From contig JAZHRO010000073.1 of the NCBI GenBank assembly GCA_037157565.1, positions 19,598,501-19,662,500 on the forward strand: a stretch of 64,000 nucleotides of DNA, in the 5' to 3' direction. The notes beneath the pieces are model-generated. The model worked only from the letters and a program-made list of their open reading frames with translations. It was not told the DNA's origin and ran no database searches. The stretch comes from Thalassia testudinum. Lineage: Eukaryota; Streptophyta; Magnoliopsida; Alismatales; Hydrocharitaceae. Positions 11,813-21,546 of this stretch are shown in pieces; the stretch's first letter is position 1, and each line of letters starts with the position of its first letter. Both the position numbers and the translations under genes were made by a program.

Positions 11813-11997
11813 CACTCTTTGGCACCCTTTCACATGGCACCAAGGAAGCTTCCTAACCAACCTCCTTGGCACCCTTTAACATGGTGCCAAGGAAGCTTCC
11901 TAACCACCCTCATTGTTACCCTTTCACATGGTGCCAAGGAAGCTTCCTCACCACCATCCAAGACACCCTCCTTGGCACCCTTTCACATGGTGCCAAG
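11813..11997 (+). repeat. Minisatellite in LTR III, period about 48 bp
   Basis: About four units of the form CTTGGCACC-CTTTCACAT-GGTGCCAAG-GAAGCTTCC plus a CTAACCACC spacer. Each unit has a 9-bp hairpin and a 10-bp palindrome. The array continues after solo B at 14694. The 3' LTR carries a matching array at 40960-41160. Confidence 0.85.
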
Positions 11998-14693
11998 TGA
12001 TGATAACGTCATCATCAGTCATGACTAGCTTTAATTAGTCAGAATCAATTAACAACTGCTCCTATATAATAGTCGGAGAGTCATAATTCACTGAATATCC
12101 TTTCTGAGAAGAGTACATTAAATCATGGTTAAATCTGCAATTTTAATAGAAGATCATGAATGCAGAATAATCACGGGATTTCCTAGATGTTAACTGGAGG
12201 TCAAATGAGCATTAATGATTAACAAGAGGGTTCATACATACAAAAGTGGGTTTTCGCGCACTTCAAGAGTCAAAACAGCACCTGAGACCCTAATTTCAGA
12301 CCTACTTGAATAATAGAGGTTCTGGTCAGGATAAATTCCATCTAAACCTTCTAAAAATCATAGAGAAATATTCTCTAAGGTTTGGTACCCTTGATTTGAC
12401 CATTTGAACATATTTTGACCTAAAATAGAGTTTTAGACAGGAAGTAGCCCTAATTTGGGTTTTTACGTAAATTACCCAGTCAAACTTGGTCAAAACAAAA
12501 ATCCAACTTCACCATCAGGTTCATTAGGTCCAAATTAGGTTTGTACCAAAATTTGGACCCATCAGAGATCATCTTGACCTAGTGTGCATTTTAGTCCAGT
12601 TTGATTCTCTCTCTCAAATAACCCCTCAGCTTTTGAAATATTCGCAAAGAGGTCCCCAACTTTGTCATCACCTTCACCAAGAGGCCCCTTCCGCCATTGC
12701 CATGTGAACACACCTGCACCCGAGTTTCCATCTGGGATTTCTCCCTGATTTTACGCCTAAACCCTTCCAAAATTGGAAGGGGAACTCCTAAGAGGATCCT
12801 CTTCCATCTGAGCTGCATCTTGGGCTCTAAGTCTTACCTAAAACCTAATGCGAATGATTTGAAAATGTGGGTTTCCTTTTTTGCAAAATCTTTGAGCTTC
12901 CAAGCTTGGTTTCCAAGCTTGGAATGCCCCCCTGAGGCCTCTAAAAGATCCCCTGTTGCAAACCTCACCTCCTTAGCTTGGTTTGGCCATATTCTACTCT
13001 TCTTCCCTCCTCTCCAGCTGAATACTCTACGAGCTCCGACGACCTTCTCCATTTGACCTCTTTGCTTGCTGCCATAGACAATAGTCGATAGGAGCATCTT
13101 CCTCAAGTTCCTCCGCTCGTCGCAATACCAGCGAGCGCCACCCATACCCCTTTGTTGTCACTGCTTCTCCCACTGGAGACTTCACCTTCCACGGTGCCGG
13201 CCATACCATACCCAATGCTCTTCCTCCCCTTTAGTCTGGTTATATTAGGTTAGTTAGGTTTCCCTTTCTTCCTCTACTTCCTTTCTATCTCCTTTATCAC
13301 TCAACTCGACCATCGATACGCCCTCCACACCATCGTCATCTCCACGTCTGGTCGCCCTCCAGTGAGGCTTCCCCGACGCTCCACCCCACCAAATGCCTCG
13401 CCAACACTTCCTACACCTCCGTCGTGACCACGCGAGCAAAACCCCTCAAGAAATTGAGGGGATTGCTGTGCCAACCACTCCATTGAACACCTCCACCTTC
13501 GCCTTCATAGTTCGTCTACGCTAGCCTCCAATGACCACCTTCGCAGCTCGCCGCCGCCACCACCGCCCTCGCTGCATCTGTGCGAAGCTCCTGAGGTATT
13601 CTAATGTGGTCGTGAGGCCTTATTTATTATTTCAGGTATACGCCATGCTCTACCGCCGCCGCCACCTCGTTCGACCACGAACGTAGTCCTCCGGCCACAT
13701 TCACCTTCAAGTCCACCCGCAGGCCGTGCGGAACCATCCCAGGAAGACCTCCAGGTCCTCAATTGAGGATCCCAGCTGCAGTAACTACTCCAATTGGCGA
13801 AGCATCAGAAACTGCAGACATGCGAAGAAGCCGAGGGCTTTAGTCCCACATCGTGGGATTCCAAAGCGACAATAGCGCATAAAGTGATTTTGTGCTCAGG
13901 CTCTATCGCCCAAGCATAGGGGGTCGGGTTCGCATACACCCATTCACCTGCTAACCCAACCTATTACTCACACCTTGGTCACCACACACGTCGGTGACCC
14001 TAGTCCATGCTCTTGACCTGAATACCTGGATTTTACTATACGCTCGTTGGGTCTGTGAGAGAGAAGAAGAGGAGAAATTAGTGAGAGACCGGGGGAGGGT
14101 TCTGCTCTCTGCGATTCTGCTTCAGGTGTGTGCCTTGCGCTAAAAGGCTTAACACTTAGGCTCTGTGAAGGAGAACAAAAGAAGGCTTGGAGAAAGCCTT
14201 AAGGAAAAGAGAAGGATTGAGAGGCCTTGTGCTTGACACATTTAAGTTGTCTGATGCATGGTTCTGACGTATGAAGATATTGTGGATTAATTTGGACACT
14301 TATCTGACGTGGCATATCTGATTGATAACACTGTTCATACATTTGAGTATATTGAGTAGTTGATATATATGCTTGATTAGGGCTAATAATTGGTGATTCA
14401 AATCACCATTACTTTGTCTTGATCATTTTTTATCATTGTAAACTATTGAGATATTCTTATGATTGAATATCAATTTGAGTAGATTATTATTCATTGAATA
14501 TCTATCTGAATGCTCAATTAATTGTGCTCATTAATTTTGAATGCGATTAATATTATGAATTCCATATTTGCTCCTTGTGTTTGACCTCGGACACCATTGT
14601 AGATTCTGAGTTGTAAATTTATCTGTTTGAGAGCTATTTTTCAATTGTACTACAACGTAATTTCCTTAAACTCGACGAAAGCTCTGATAAACA
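11998..14693 (+). mobile_element. Solo LTR B, Athila-like (2,696 bp), TSD CCAAG
   Basis: Starts TGATGATAACGTCATCATCA (palindromic) and ends ...GCTCTGATAAACA. It is flanked by CCAAG at 11993-11997 and 14694-14698 within a minisatellite unit of LTR III. No internal region is present, so it is a recombined single LTR. It shares with solo A the 'ccaaattaggtttgtaccaa' block (about 12528-12547), the snRNA-like promoter pair, a purine-rich tract and the U5 boxes (CTCCTTGTGTTTGACCTCGG near 14572; TGTACTACAACG near 14646). No gene supported inside. Confidence 0.85.
13843..13884 (+). promoter_or_regulatory. snRNA-promoter-like USE/TATA pair in solo LTR B
   Basis: GTCCCACATCG (13843-13853) is a perfect match to the plant USE consensus RTCCCACATCG. 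After exactly 24 nt comes CATAAAG (13878-13884). A short hairpin-prone sequence follows (TGCTCAGG...CCCAAGCA). The first run of four T after a start at about 13905 is near 14030. Transcription is not shown. Confidence 0.55.
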
Positions 14694-15280
14694 CCAAGGA
14701 AGCTTCCTAACCACCATCCATACTAGCCTATAAAAAGACTCCCCATTCTACCATTCAAACCATCCTTAGTAAGCAACAATTTTCATATCAAACACCTATA
14801 ACCACTATACATCCCACACCCAAGAAAGGAGGAGAGACGAAGATTAAGGGAATAACCTACCTGCTCCCTTAGTGCCTTCTTCCCCTTCTCTTTGCTTCCT
14901 TGTGCCACGCCAAGGAGAAAGCTTCCATTTAGGGAGGATGGTCAGGCAGGAGGAAAGAACGGTGGAGGACATTCACCTTTGAGAGGAGTAGCTCAAGGAG
15001 CTATAGGAAAGTCTTTTTCAAGTCTGGGAGCCACCATTCTTGGAGCGAAGGCTGCCTCAGCTACTTGGGAGAATTTTCTGTCTTTTATTTTGTTGCATTT
15101 TACTTCCTGTTAAGCATTCATCTACCTAGGGATTAACTAAGTCGAACCTCTGCTTAGTTGAGCTCCCTGGATACTTTGTAAACATTTCTTCTTAAGAGCA
15201 AAGTATCTTTCTTCATTCTTGAATTTTAAATTTCAAGTAGCAACTTTATGTATTTTAGTGCATCGCATCTCTTTTCTAAT

Positions 15281-15306
15281 TACCCTAGGCGCACTTGCCT
15301 AGGGTA
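15281..15306 (+). other. LTR III hairpin
   Basis: TACCCTAGGC-GCACTT-GCCTAGGGTA is a perfect 10-bp stem with a 6-nt loop. An outer CTTTTCTAA/TTAGAAGAG stem extends it. The 3' LTR preserves it near 41720-41745, despite about 10% divergence elsewhere. Confidence 0.7.
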
Positions 15307-15624
15307 AGCTTAGAAGAGAAGACTTCTCTTGTCACTTAGGTTTTAGTTGTTAGGCGTAGTTTCTTTAGTGTAGTTCTATCTTCGCATTCGTATCTTACTT
15401 ATTTCCAAACATAAAAATTTACAAAAGTCAAAATACAAAAAGAGAAGTGTTGATTTGAGAGGTGAAAAAGAGAATCACTTATTTGACTAACAAATTGGCC
15501 TCCTTAAATGACCATAGATACCATGACTATCTAGGAATATAAATTTAAAAGCTGATCGATTTTGTACGTTGCAATGACATTAAAACCCCTATTTATAAAA
15601 TCGTGCAAATCTTGCATTACTTTT

Positions 15625-15641
15625 TGGCGCCGTTGCTGGGA
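15625..15641 (+). promoter_or_regulatory. Element III: primer-binding site (tRNA-Asp type, decayed)
   Basis: TGGCGCCGTTGCTGGGA differs from the tRNA-Asp(GUC) complement found in element I by one C-to-T change and one missing G. It lies 5 nt after the 5' LTR. Confidence 0.8.
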
Positions 15642-16077
15642 GGCATGGCTTAGTCTCATTTAGTCTCTCTCTTACTTTATTTGATCTTCACAAAATTTTT
15701 TGTTTTGTGTTGTTTAAGTGCGAATCAAGAGCAGGAGCGAGATTCAGATTTGCGTGGATGGAAGGTTTCAAGTGAACTTGTCTTCTCACATACTTCAGGT
15801 TAGTACCTCCAACCATCTCATTCATTATCACAAAATTCTCTTTAAAAAATCCTTAAATTATCAAAAAATTCAAAAACAAGAAAAATTGAGAGTAGTGGAA
15901 CCTTAAAAATCACTTTGTTGCTTGTTTGCTTCATTTTCCCACTACTTTAGTCTTATTGGTGTTTGAATTTTGAAAATCCAGATTACTATCTTGATTTTCA
16001 AGAATGAAGTTTAGGCACTTAGAAACTTCCTAAAATCACTAAATTTTACCCAGGATAGCCCCTTTGAGTCAGGAACC
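15642..16077 (+). other. Element III: leader, left part
   Basis: Non-coding leader between the PBS and gag, interrupted after GAACC (16073-16077) by element I. It continues at 33517 and runs to the gag start at 34668. Nothing else recognisable. Confidence 0.65.
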
Positions 16078-19000
16078 TGATGAGTGGCTACTCATCATAG
16101 CTAAAAGGCCGAAATTAAGCTAGATACTAAGCAAAACAATATCAAATTAACACATAAAAAGGGTTAAGTGTGGGAATTAAAGAAAAGACCTAAAACTTTT
16201 AATGTGTGTTAAAATCTCCTAATTAGGTCACAAAAATGGGATATTCTGAACAAATGATGATCCATGCATCAATTGAACACATAAACAAGTTTGAAAAGCC
16301 AAATCAGAAGTAAAATCAATGTCGTAAATGTTCAATTAAGCACATGTAAAAATTTGAAAGCAATTGGACATCATTTAGGCTTAGAAATAAATAGATTACA
16401 ATTAGGTCCTTCATGCATTACATTTCTACCCTTCAAAACTCCTTCTTGGACCTATTTGCAAGCCGCAGGGACCCTTTTATAAGACTGTAGGGCCCTTCCA
16501 GCTGCTATTCTTCTCGCTTATGGGCCTGCATGCAAATGTTCTACCCCTTCTTATAAGGGTCCGTCTGCAAATTTCCCCTTTATTTCAAAGAGAAGCCTGT
16601 GTTCTTCACGCGCACTGTAGCGCGCGAAGAACACAGCCACTCTCGACCGTCCATCGCACTTTTGATCTCGATCTGCGGCTGGATTCAAATGGAACCTTCG
16701 CGCGATTCGGTGCGTGCGTTCACCTCTCTTCCCAGATCTCATCTGACGGTCAGATCTCTCTCTTGACTCGCCGCGCGCTCTACCCATCTCATCCTCACCG
16801 CCGGCCTGATTCTGATTAACCTCACCCTTGCGGTGATCTCAGTCACTGAGCTGCTATTTAAGCACCTCAGTGGTGTCGCGCGCGAAGGATCGCTCCCTCC
16901 TACATCTCTCAGCGATCAATTCTTCCACTCCAGTCTCTCCTCCTCATCTGGACCCTGATTTCACAGCCACCGGCTGTGGAATCATCGCCTGCTCTCGACC
17001 CTCCTCGTCGCTAAGGACCTCGTAGCACCTGAGGACGACCCTGGAGTCTCACTAGCAGACTCTTCCCTCCGCTGGAGTCACCCTCCTCCTTTCTTCCTCC
17101 TTAGCCGCCGGCTAAGGACCCATAGGTCCCATTCTTCCTTTTAGTTTAGTTTTTAATTCTGCACAAGTAGTGTTAGATTTAGTTTGCAGTAGTTTAGAAT
17201 AGATTTAGTTTTAATCGTTAGCGTTTAATGTTAGCTGTAGTTAGATTAGTCTTAGGAGTAGAATTAGTATTAGATCCCCTCCCTCACCTCCTCTGATCAG
17301 TCCAGATCAGAGGGGAAGAATCATCTGTTCATTAATCAATTTATCTCCCTCTTCATGTTTTGTTTTTCCACCATCCAATTCTGATTTATGTTCCTTTTAA
17401 CGACGAATCTTTCATCTGTCACCCACACATCTGGACCCAATTCCAGATCTGATGGTGTACTGCCTCAGATCTGAAATTGGCGTCACAAGCACCATTTGGG
17501 GCTTCTCACTCACCCCATTTGTGTTCACAAAAGCCCCTTTTATTTTAGATTGATTGCCTCAGTTTGTCAGATTCACTTTAACATGGGTTTTGAAGAGATT
17601 TTGCTTTCTGAAATGTCTTGACAGATCTGACAAATTGAAGGGATTTTGGTTTTTCTTGAGGGCAAGGATTCTGACAAGTTCTCTGGTGACAGAGAACAAA
17701 TCAGAAGAGCCTTTCATGAATTTGCTTCTGCCTTGATCTGAATGCATTTGCTAGCTTTTATAAATTCCTTTAATGCATTCTTTATTTTTCTGATTTGTCA
17801 TTTCAGAACTGCCATACACCACCTGTTTGATAATTATTTTCGTATGGTGATTCTCTAACCTAAGGAGTTTTCCATACTCCTTAAGGTTGCAAGAAACTGG
17901 GATTGTATGTTTTTGGTTTTAATTGACTGAGTTAAGTCTTCCTTCATGCTGTCTATGGCATTAGGAAGACTAACTCAATGCCATTTGTGTTTTGATCTGA
18001 AATGATGCTTTTGATAAGGGCTTTTCCTTGTGGGTATTTGAACTGAATTCTTATGTGATTTTCGTGAGATTTATACCCTTATCAGATTGGGATTTCAACT
18101 CTTTAATTTTTAGTTTGTTCTGAATTTTCTCTTATTCCCAGTTATACAGTAAAATGCTGCAAACTGCAGCAACATTCCCCTCTTCTCTAAATTCTCCTCT
18201 TCTCTGTGAATGCTTTCCCCCTCTTCAAATGGACTAACAGCAGCAGCAGTTAGCCCATTTGACAGTGGCTGAAGCCACTGACACTGCTAAAACACCCTGA
18301 ACAGTACATTCTCTCCCTCTCCATCTTCTCTGACAGTAGCTTAGCTGCTGTTTAAAATGAAATAAAAACTTAATTTAACCCTCATTCCCTAAATTCCTAC
18401 TAAAACCTAATTATACATACTTAATTTCACACTGTAAATATACATATCCATACTATTATAACTATAATATACAGCCTGATTATGTACATAGACATACATA
18501 GATATACGGTAAATACTGTACAAACTTGTACATAAATCTATATACATATGTAATCTATGTAAATATATGTATAAATACTGAACTATTATGTATGTATTTA
18601 CTGATATATGTATATGTATATAGACAGATTCATATGTATATATTCAGTAGCTATATTGTAGAATAAATTAGCCAAATTAATAATTTAGAGTTATAATTAA
18701 GTAAATAAATCTATAGACTTAGGTTAACATATATAGTAAGTAATTTAAGTTAGTTAAAGTACAATTATACCTAGTATAGCTTACTGTAACTTAGTTTTAT
18801 TTAAAACACTCAGAACAGCTAGTTTAGCTTAAATAAAATAGAAATAAATTCGTAAATATACAATAAAAATACGTATAAAATACTTAAGTATGTAAATTAA
18901 ATCTGTATAAGGTCAATTAGACCATTTACTAACTATTTTATAAGTAATTAACTATTTAATCACCTAAATCAACCTGTACAACCAGCCTAGTTTAGCGAAT

Positions 19001-19109
19001 TTATTTGTATAGTAAACATATTTAAAATTCAAAATTAATTGATCAATTATGTAGTATTATGTAAATACTTTATTAACCATATTTTATTTTATTTTATTTA
19101 ATAATTTAT

Positions 19110-19276
19110 GGCCCCCAAATCGAGGGCCAAAAGTACGATCAGACGCAGCTGCGCCTGACTTCCAGCGCACGATGTGGCGCTGGAATAGCGCCACATCGTG
19201 TGCTGCAAGTGAAGCGCAGCCGCATAAATGTAATTCGTGTTTCCTATAGGCTAGTCGTCACGGGCGCCGGGCGCCC
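19110..19276 (+). other. Cluster of four GC-rich inverted repeats in LTR I
   Basis: Consecutive elements: GGCCC/GGGCC (19110-19128); near-palindrome TCAGACGCAGCTGCGCCTGA (19139-19158); a 19-bp stem with one G-T pair and loop GGAAT (19163-19205); and GGGCGCCGGGCGCCC (19262-19276). They sit in otherwise AT-rich LTR sequence. An identical cluster lies 13,114 bp downstream in the 3' LTR. Confidence 0.8.
19188..19228 (+). promoter_or_regulatory. snRNA-promoter-like USE/TATA pair in LTR I (weaker)
   Basis: GCGCCACATCG (19188-19198) matches 9 of 11 bases of RTCCCACATCG and is followed after exactly 24 nt by CATAAA (19223-19228). The box lies in the 3' arm of the 19-bp hairpin. Taken alone it would be weak. 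The identical spacing in B, VII and solo A is what supports it. Confidence 0.4.
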
Positions 19277-19441
19277 GAAACACTGCCTTTACCCGATTAC
19301 CCAATGAGCTCCGGTCTGAGTACTCTGTCTGATTTGCGATTAGTGTGTGGCCGGGGGCCCGAGCGTGTGCGAGCATATGGCGTTGGGCTGAGGCCTGGCG
19401 CTGAGATTAAAGACATAATTAAGCCACCTAATCTGAGATTA

Positions 19442-19506
19442 GGGCGCGCTTAGTAGAGGTCTGGTCCCACCCTTAGGGTGCTGTGTATCCCTCGAAAAGC
19501 GTGCCC
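19442..19506 (+). other. Conserved structured element in LTR I
   Basis: Outer stem GGGCGCGCTT (19442-19451) pairs with AAGCGTGCCC (19497-19506; one G-U pair). It encloses GTCTGGTCCCACCC-TTA-GGGTG and TGTGTATCCC. LTR VII (57344-57409) has the same inner block with a different outer stem that still pairs perfectly. Confidence 0.6.
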
Positions 19507-20403
19507 GCAAACTAAACACGTTTTAACTAATGATATTAGCCTAATCCCCTCCCCACCGCAGCCTCTGAAATAAGCTAAGACTGAAGAGTTAACAAAGAGT
19601 TTTAACACGAAAAAAAAAAAAAAAAAAAAAAAAGCAAAGAGTACAAGAACAACAGAGAAAAGAACAATAGTAATAAAAAGAGAGAAGAAGATGAATACTT
19701 AAAACAGAAATATGAACACAAGAAGAACAGAGACTTAATGAAGAAAGAAAGAGAAACAAAGAATAACTAGTATACATACGTATAAGTAAATCTATATAAT
19801 TACTAACAGAATAAAGCGACACTATAAACGTCGCTAAAGATCTCAGTTTTGTCTCTTTAGGTTGTATAGTGTTTTCTGAGATTTAGCGATGCTTATATCT
19901 GTCACTGAAACTGCTGTATATGTTACTATACATAACAGACTAATAAGTTAAATTTCTACACCATTGTATTCTAATGTATTATATACTATTATGATAGTAT
20001 TAATAGGATAACTTGTAAATACATAGTTTAGAGTATAATAATAGATTGTTTGATGCTTGTTCATAGTTAGTATTTTTGCAAGCATTTCTTAGTAATTAGG
20101 TAAATAAAACACACATTCATTCATTCTTTAATAAACTGTAAATTTTGGAGATAATCAAAGAGTGACCGAATTAAATCCAATAAATTGCCTCCCAGTGAAC
20201 GACCTGGAACAAAACCAGTAAAAATTAGATAAATAAGCAAATGATAATAATGGTTGTAATGACTGGAACTCACCCATACTCACCACTATACGACATCCTT
20301 AATGTTATATTGTACACCCTGTACTACAACGACATAATCAACAATTATTACCAATTTCAAACACAACAACCACACATTACACACCAGATGCACACCATTA
20401 TTT

Positions 20404-20421
20404 TGGCGCCGTTGCCGGGGA
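20404..20421 (+). promoter_or_regulatory. Element I: primer-binding site, tRNA-Asp(GUC)
   Basis: TGGCGCCGTTGCCGGGGA is an 18-nt complement of the 3' end (…CCCCGGCAACGGCGCCA) of plant tRNA-Asp. It lies 6 nt after the LTR. Its 3' part is the left arm of a hairpin, CGTTGCC-GGGGA-GGCAACG (20410-20428). Confidence 0.93.
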
Positions 20422-21546
20422 GGCAACGCTCTTTGCACCAAAAATTTTCTTTTCATTCTTTTGTATATAGAAATTCTTTATTCATTCATTATAATTGCTT
20501 TTATTTCCCATTGAATTAATTGTGTATACATTCCTTTATTCTTTTACTAATCATTTGTTTTTTCCACAGCACTTGAGGAGGAGTGTCGTCTTCCTGGTGG
20601 AGTCGCTGCGCTCCAGATTCGTCTTCCTGGTGGAGTTTTGCCTCGAAGTCGCTGTAGGATTTTAGTATTAGTTTTAGTATAGATAGTTTTAGGTTTATTG
20701 ATTAGGAGCAATTGTTAGTCATAAGTTGTGAGAGCTTGTTCTCACACAATTTTTGTAATAATTCTGGACTATCTGGACTCTATTTCTTTCTCTTCTTAAT
20801 TTCTTTCCTTACTTTTGAATTGCATATAAAATTTTTTCAAAAAGAAAGAAAAAAAATTCAAAAAGACCTCATACTCATCTAGCAGCAGCATAACCTCAGG
20901 CATCCATTTTTAGGATTGCATTTCATTCCTGCTAGATTTTAATTCAAGTCAAATCTGCATTAGAAGATTGCTGGAGTCAGGTACGCATTTCTTATCTAAC
21001 TCTAACTCCTGCCATATTTGCATTTGACTTAAAATTAAAGAAGACCACTACTGGTTCTGAATTTAGTAAAAAGTGAAATGAGCAGCATAGAAAACATATT
21101 TTAATCACTTTAATTAAATCAAAAAGGAGATAGCAAAAATTGGGTGAAACCATGTTTGAGATTTTAATCGCCTTGTGTTGAATGTTATCGTGCACACAGC
21201 ACGATCACTTAAGGCCACAATACACGGGTTTCTACCTCATCTTTCTGCAACCACAGGATCTGGATCCGCACGCTCAGTCTTATCCAGATTCCCAGTGGAT
21301 TTTAGAGGTCTGCACTTCGCTAGGTTTATCTTAGGATACGTACAATTGCTTGAAACAATTGTTTGCGTATAACATACTTTGCGTAGCAGCCTTTAGGAAA
21401 AATTTTCTCCGATTCATTTCGATTGATTGGTCTTCTTGAATTGAGATTTTATTGGGATTCTTCTGTTTTATTGTGAACGTTAAAAATTTTTTCCCATTGA
21501 GTTGGATCGAATTAGAGTAAACGGGATTTCAAAAAAAATCAACTCA
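20422..21546 (+). other. Element I: untranslated leader with conserved stem-loop
   Basis: Non-coding, 1.1 kb. Stem CTAGCAG (20879-20885) pairs with CTGCTAG (20929-20935). The loop contains AGCAT and TAGGATTGCAT. The same stem and loop motifs are in the leader of element VII (58578-58628). A second shared block, ACAGCACGATCACT, is near 21196-21209 (VII: ACAGTACGATCACT near 58899-58912). Position suggests a packaging or dimerisation signal, by analogy only. Confidence 0.65.

Larger units (their letters stand above)
11435..15619 (+). mobile_element. Element III: 5' LTR, interrupted by solo LTR B
   Basis: Starts TGATAAACGTCAATTTATCA and ends ...CTTGCATTA; the 3' LTR ends GCGCATCA, so the final C has become T here. 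Removing solo B (11998-14693) and one TSD leaves 1,484 bp, against 1,505 bp for the 3' LTR. Contains a minisatellite and a strong hairpin at 15281-15306. Confidence 0.8.
16078..20397 (+). mobile_element. Element I: 5' LTR (4,320 bp)
   Basis: Starts TGATGAGTGGCTACTCATCA (palindrome) and ends ...GATGCACACCA. The left 1 kb is GC-rich and carries a TATA-like GCTATTTAAG near 16851, followed by pyrimidine-rich sequence, a plausible Pol II promoter. A very AT-rich middle (about 18360-19110) is followed by a compact GC-rich, hairpin-rich block (19110-19510), an A-rich tract (24 A at 19611-19633) and U5 boxes CCTCCCAGTGAACGACC (20189) and TGTACTACAACG (20318). Small frames repeated in both LTRs are not supported as genes. 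Confidence 0.92.

Noticed and set aside
16291..16819. Small frames repeated in both LTRs of element I (63, 99 and 78 aa)
   Set aside because: They recur only because the LTR is duplicated; no motif, and they lie in U3-like sequence.
19163..19205. 19-bp hairpin as a possible microRNA precursor
   Set aside because: The stem is shorter and the loop smaller than plant miRNA precursors; treated as an LTR structural element instead.
21502..21546. Upstream start of gag-pol at 21502
   Set aside because: The codon there is TTG; the conserved MxGR(R/Q)S start shared with elements III, V and VII supports ATG 21547.
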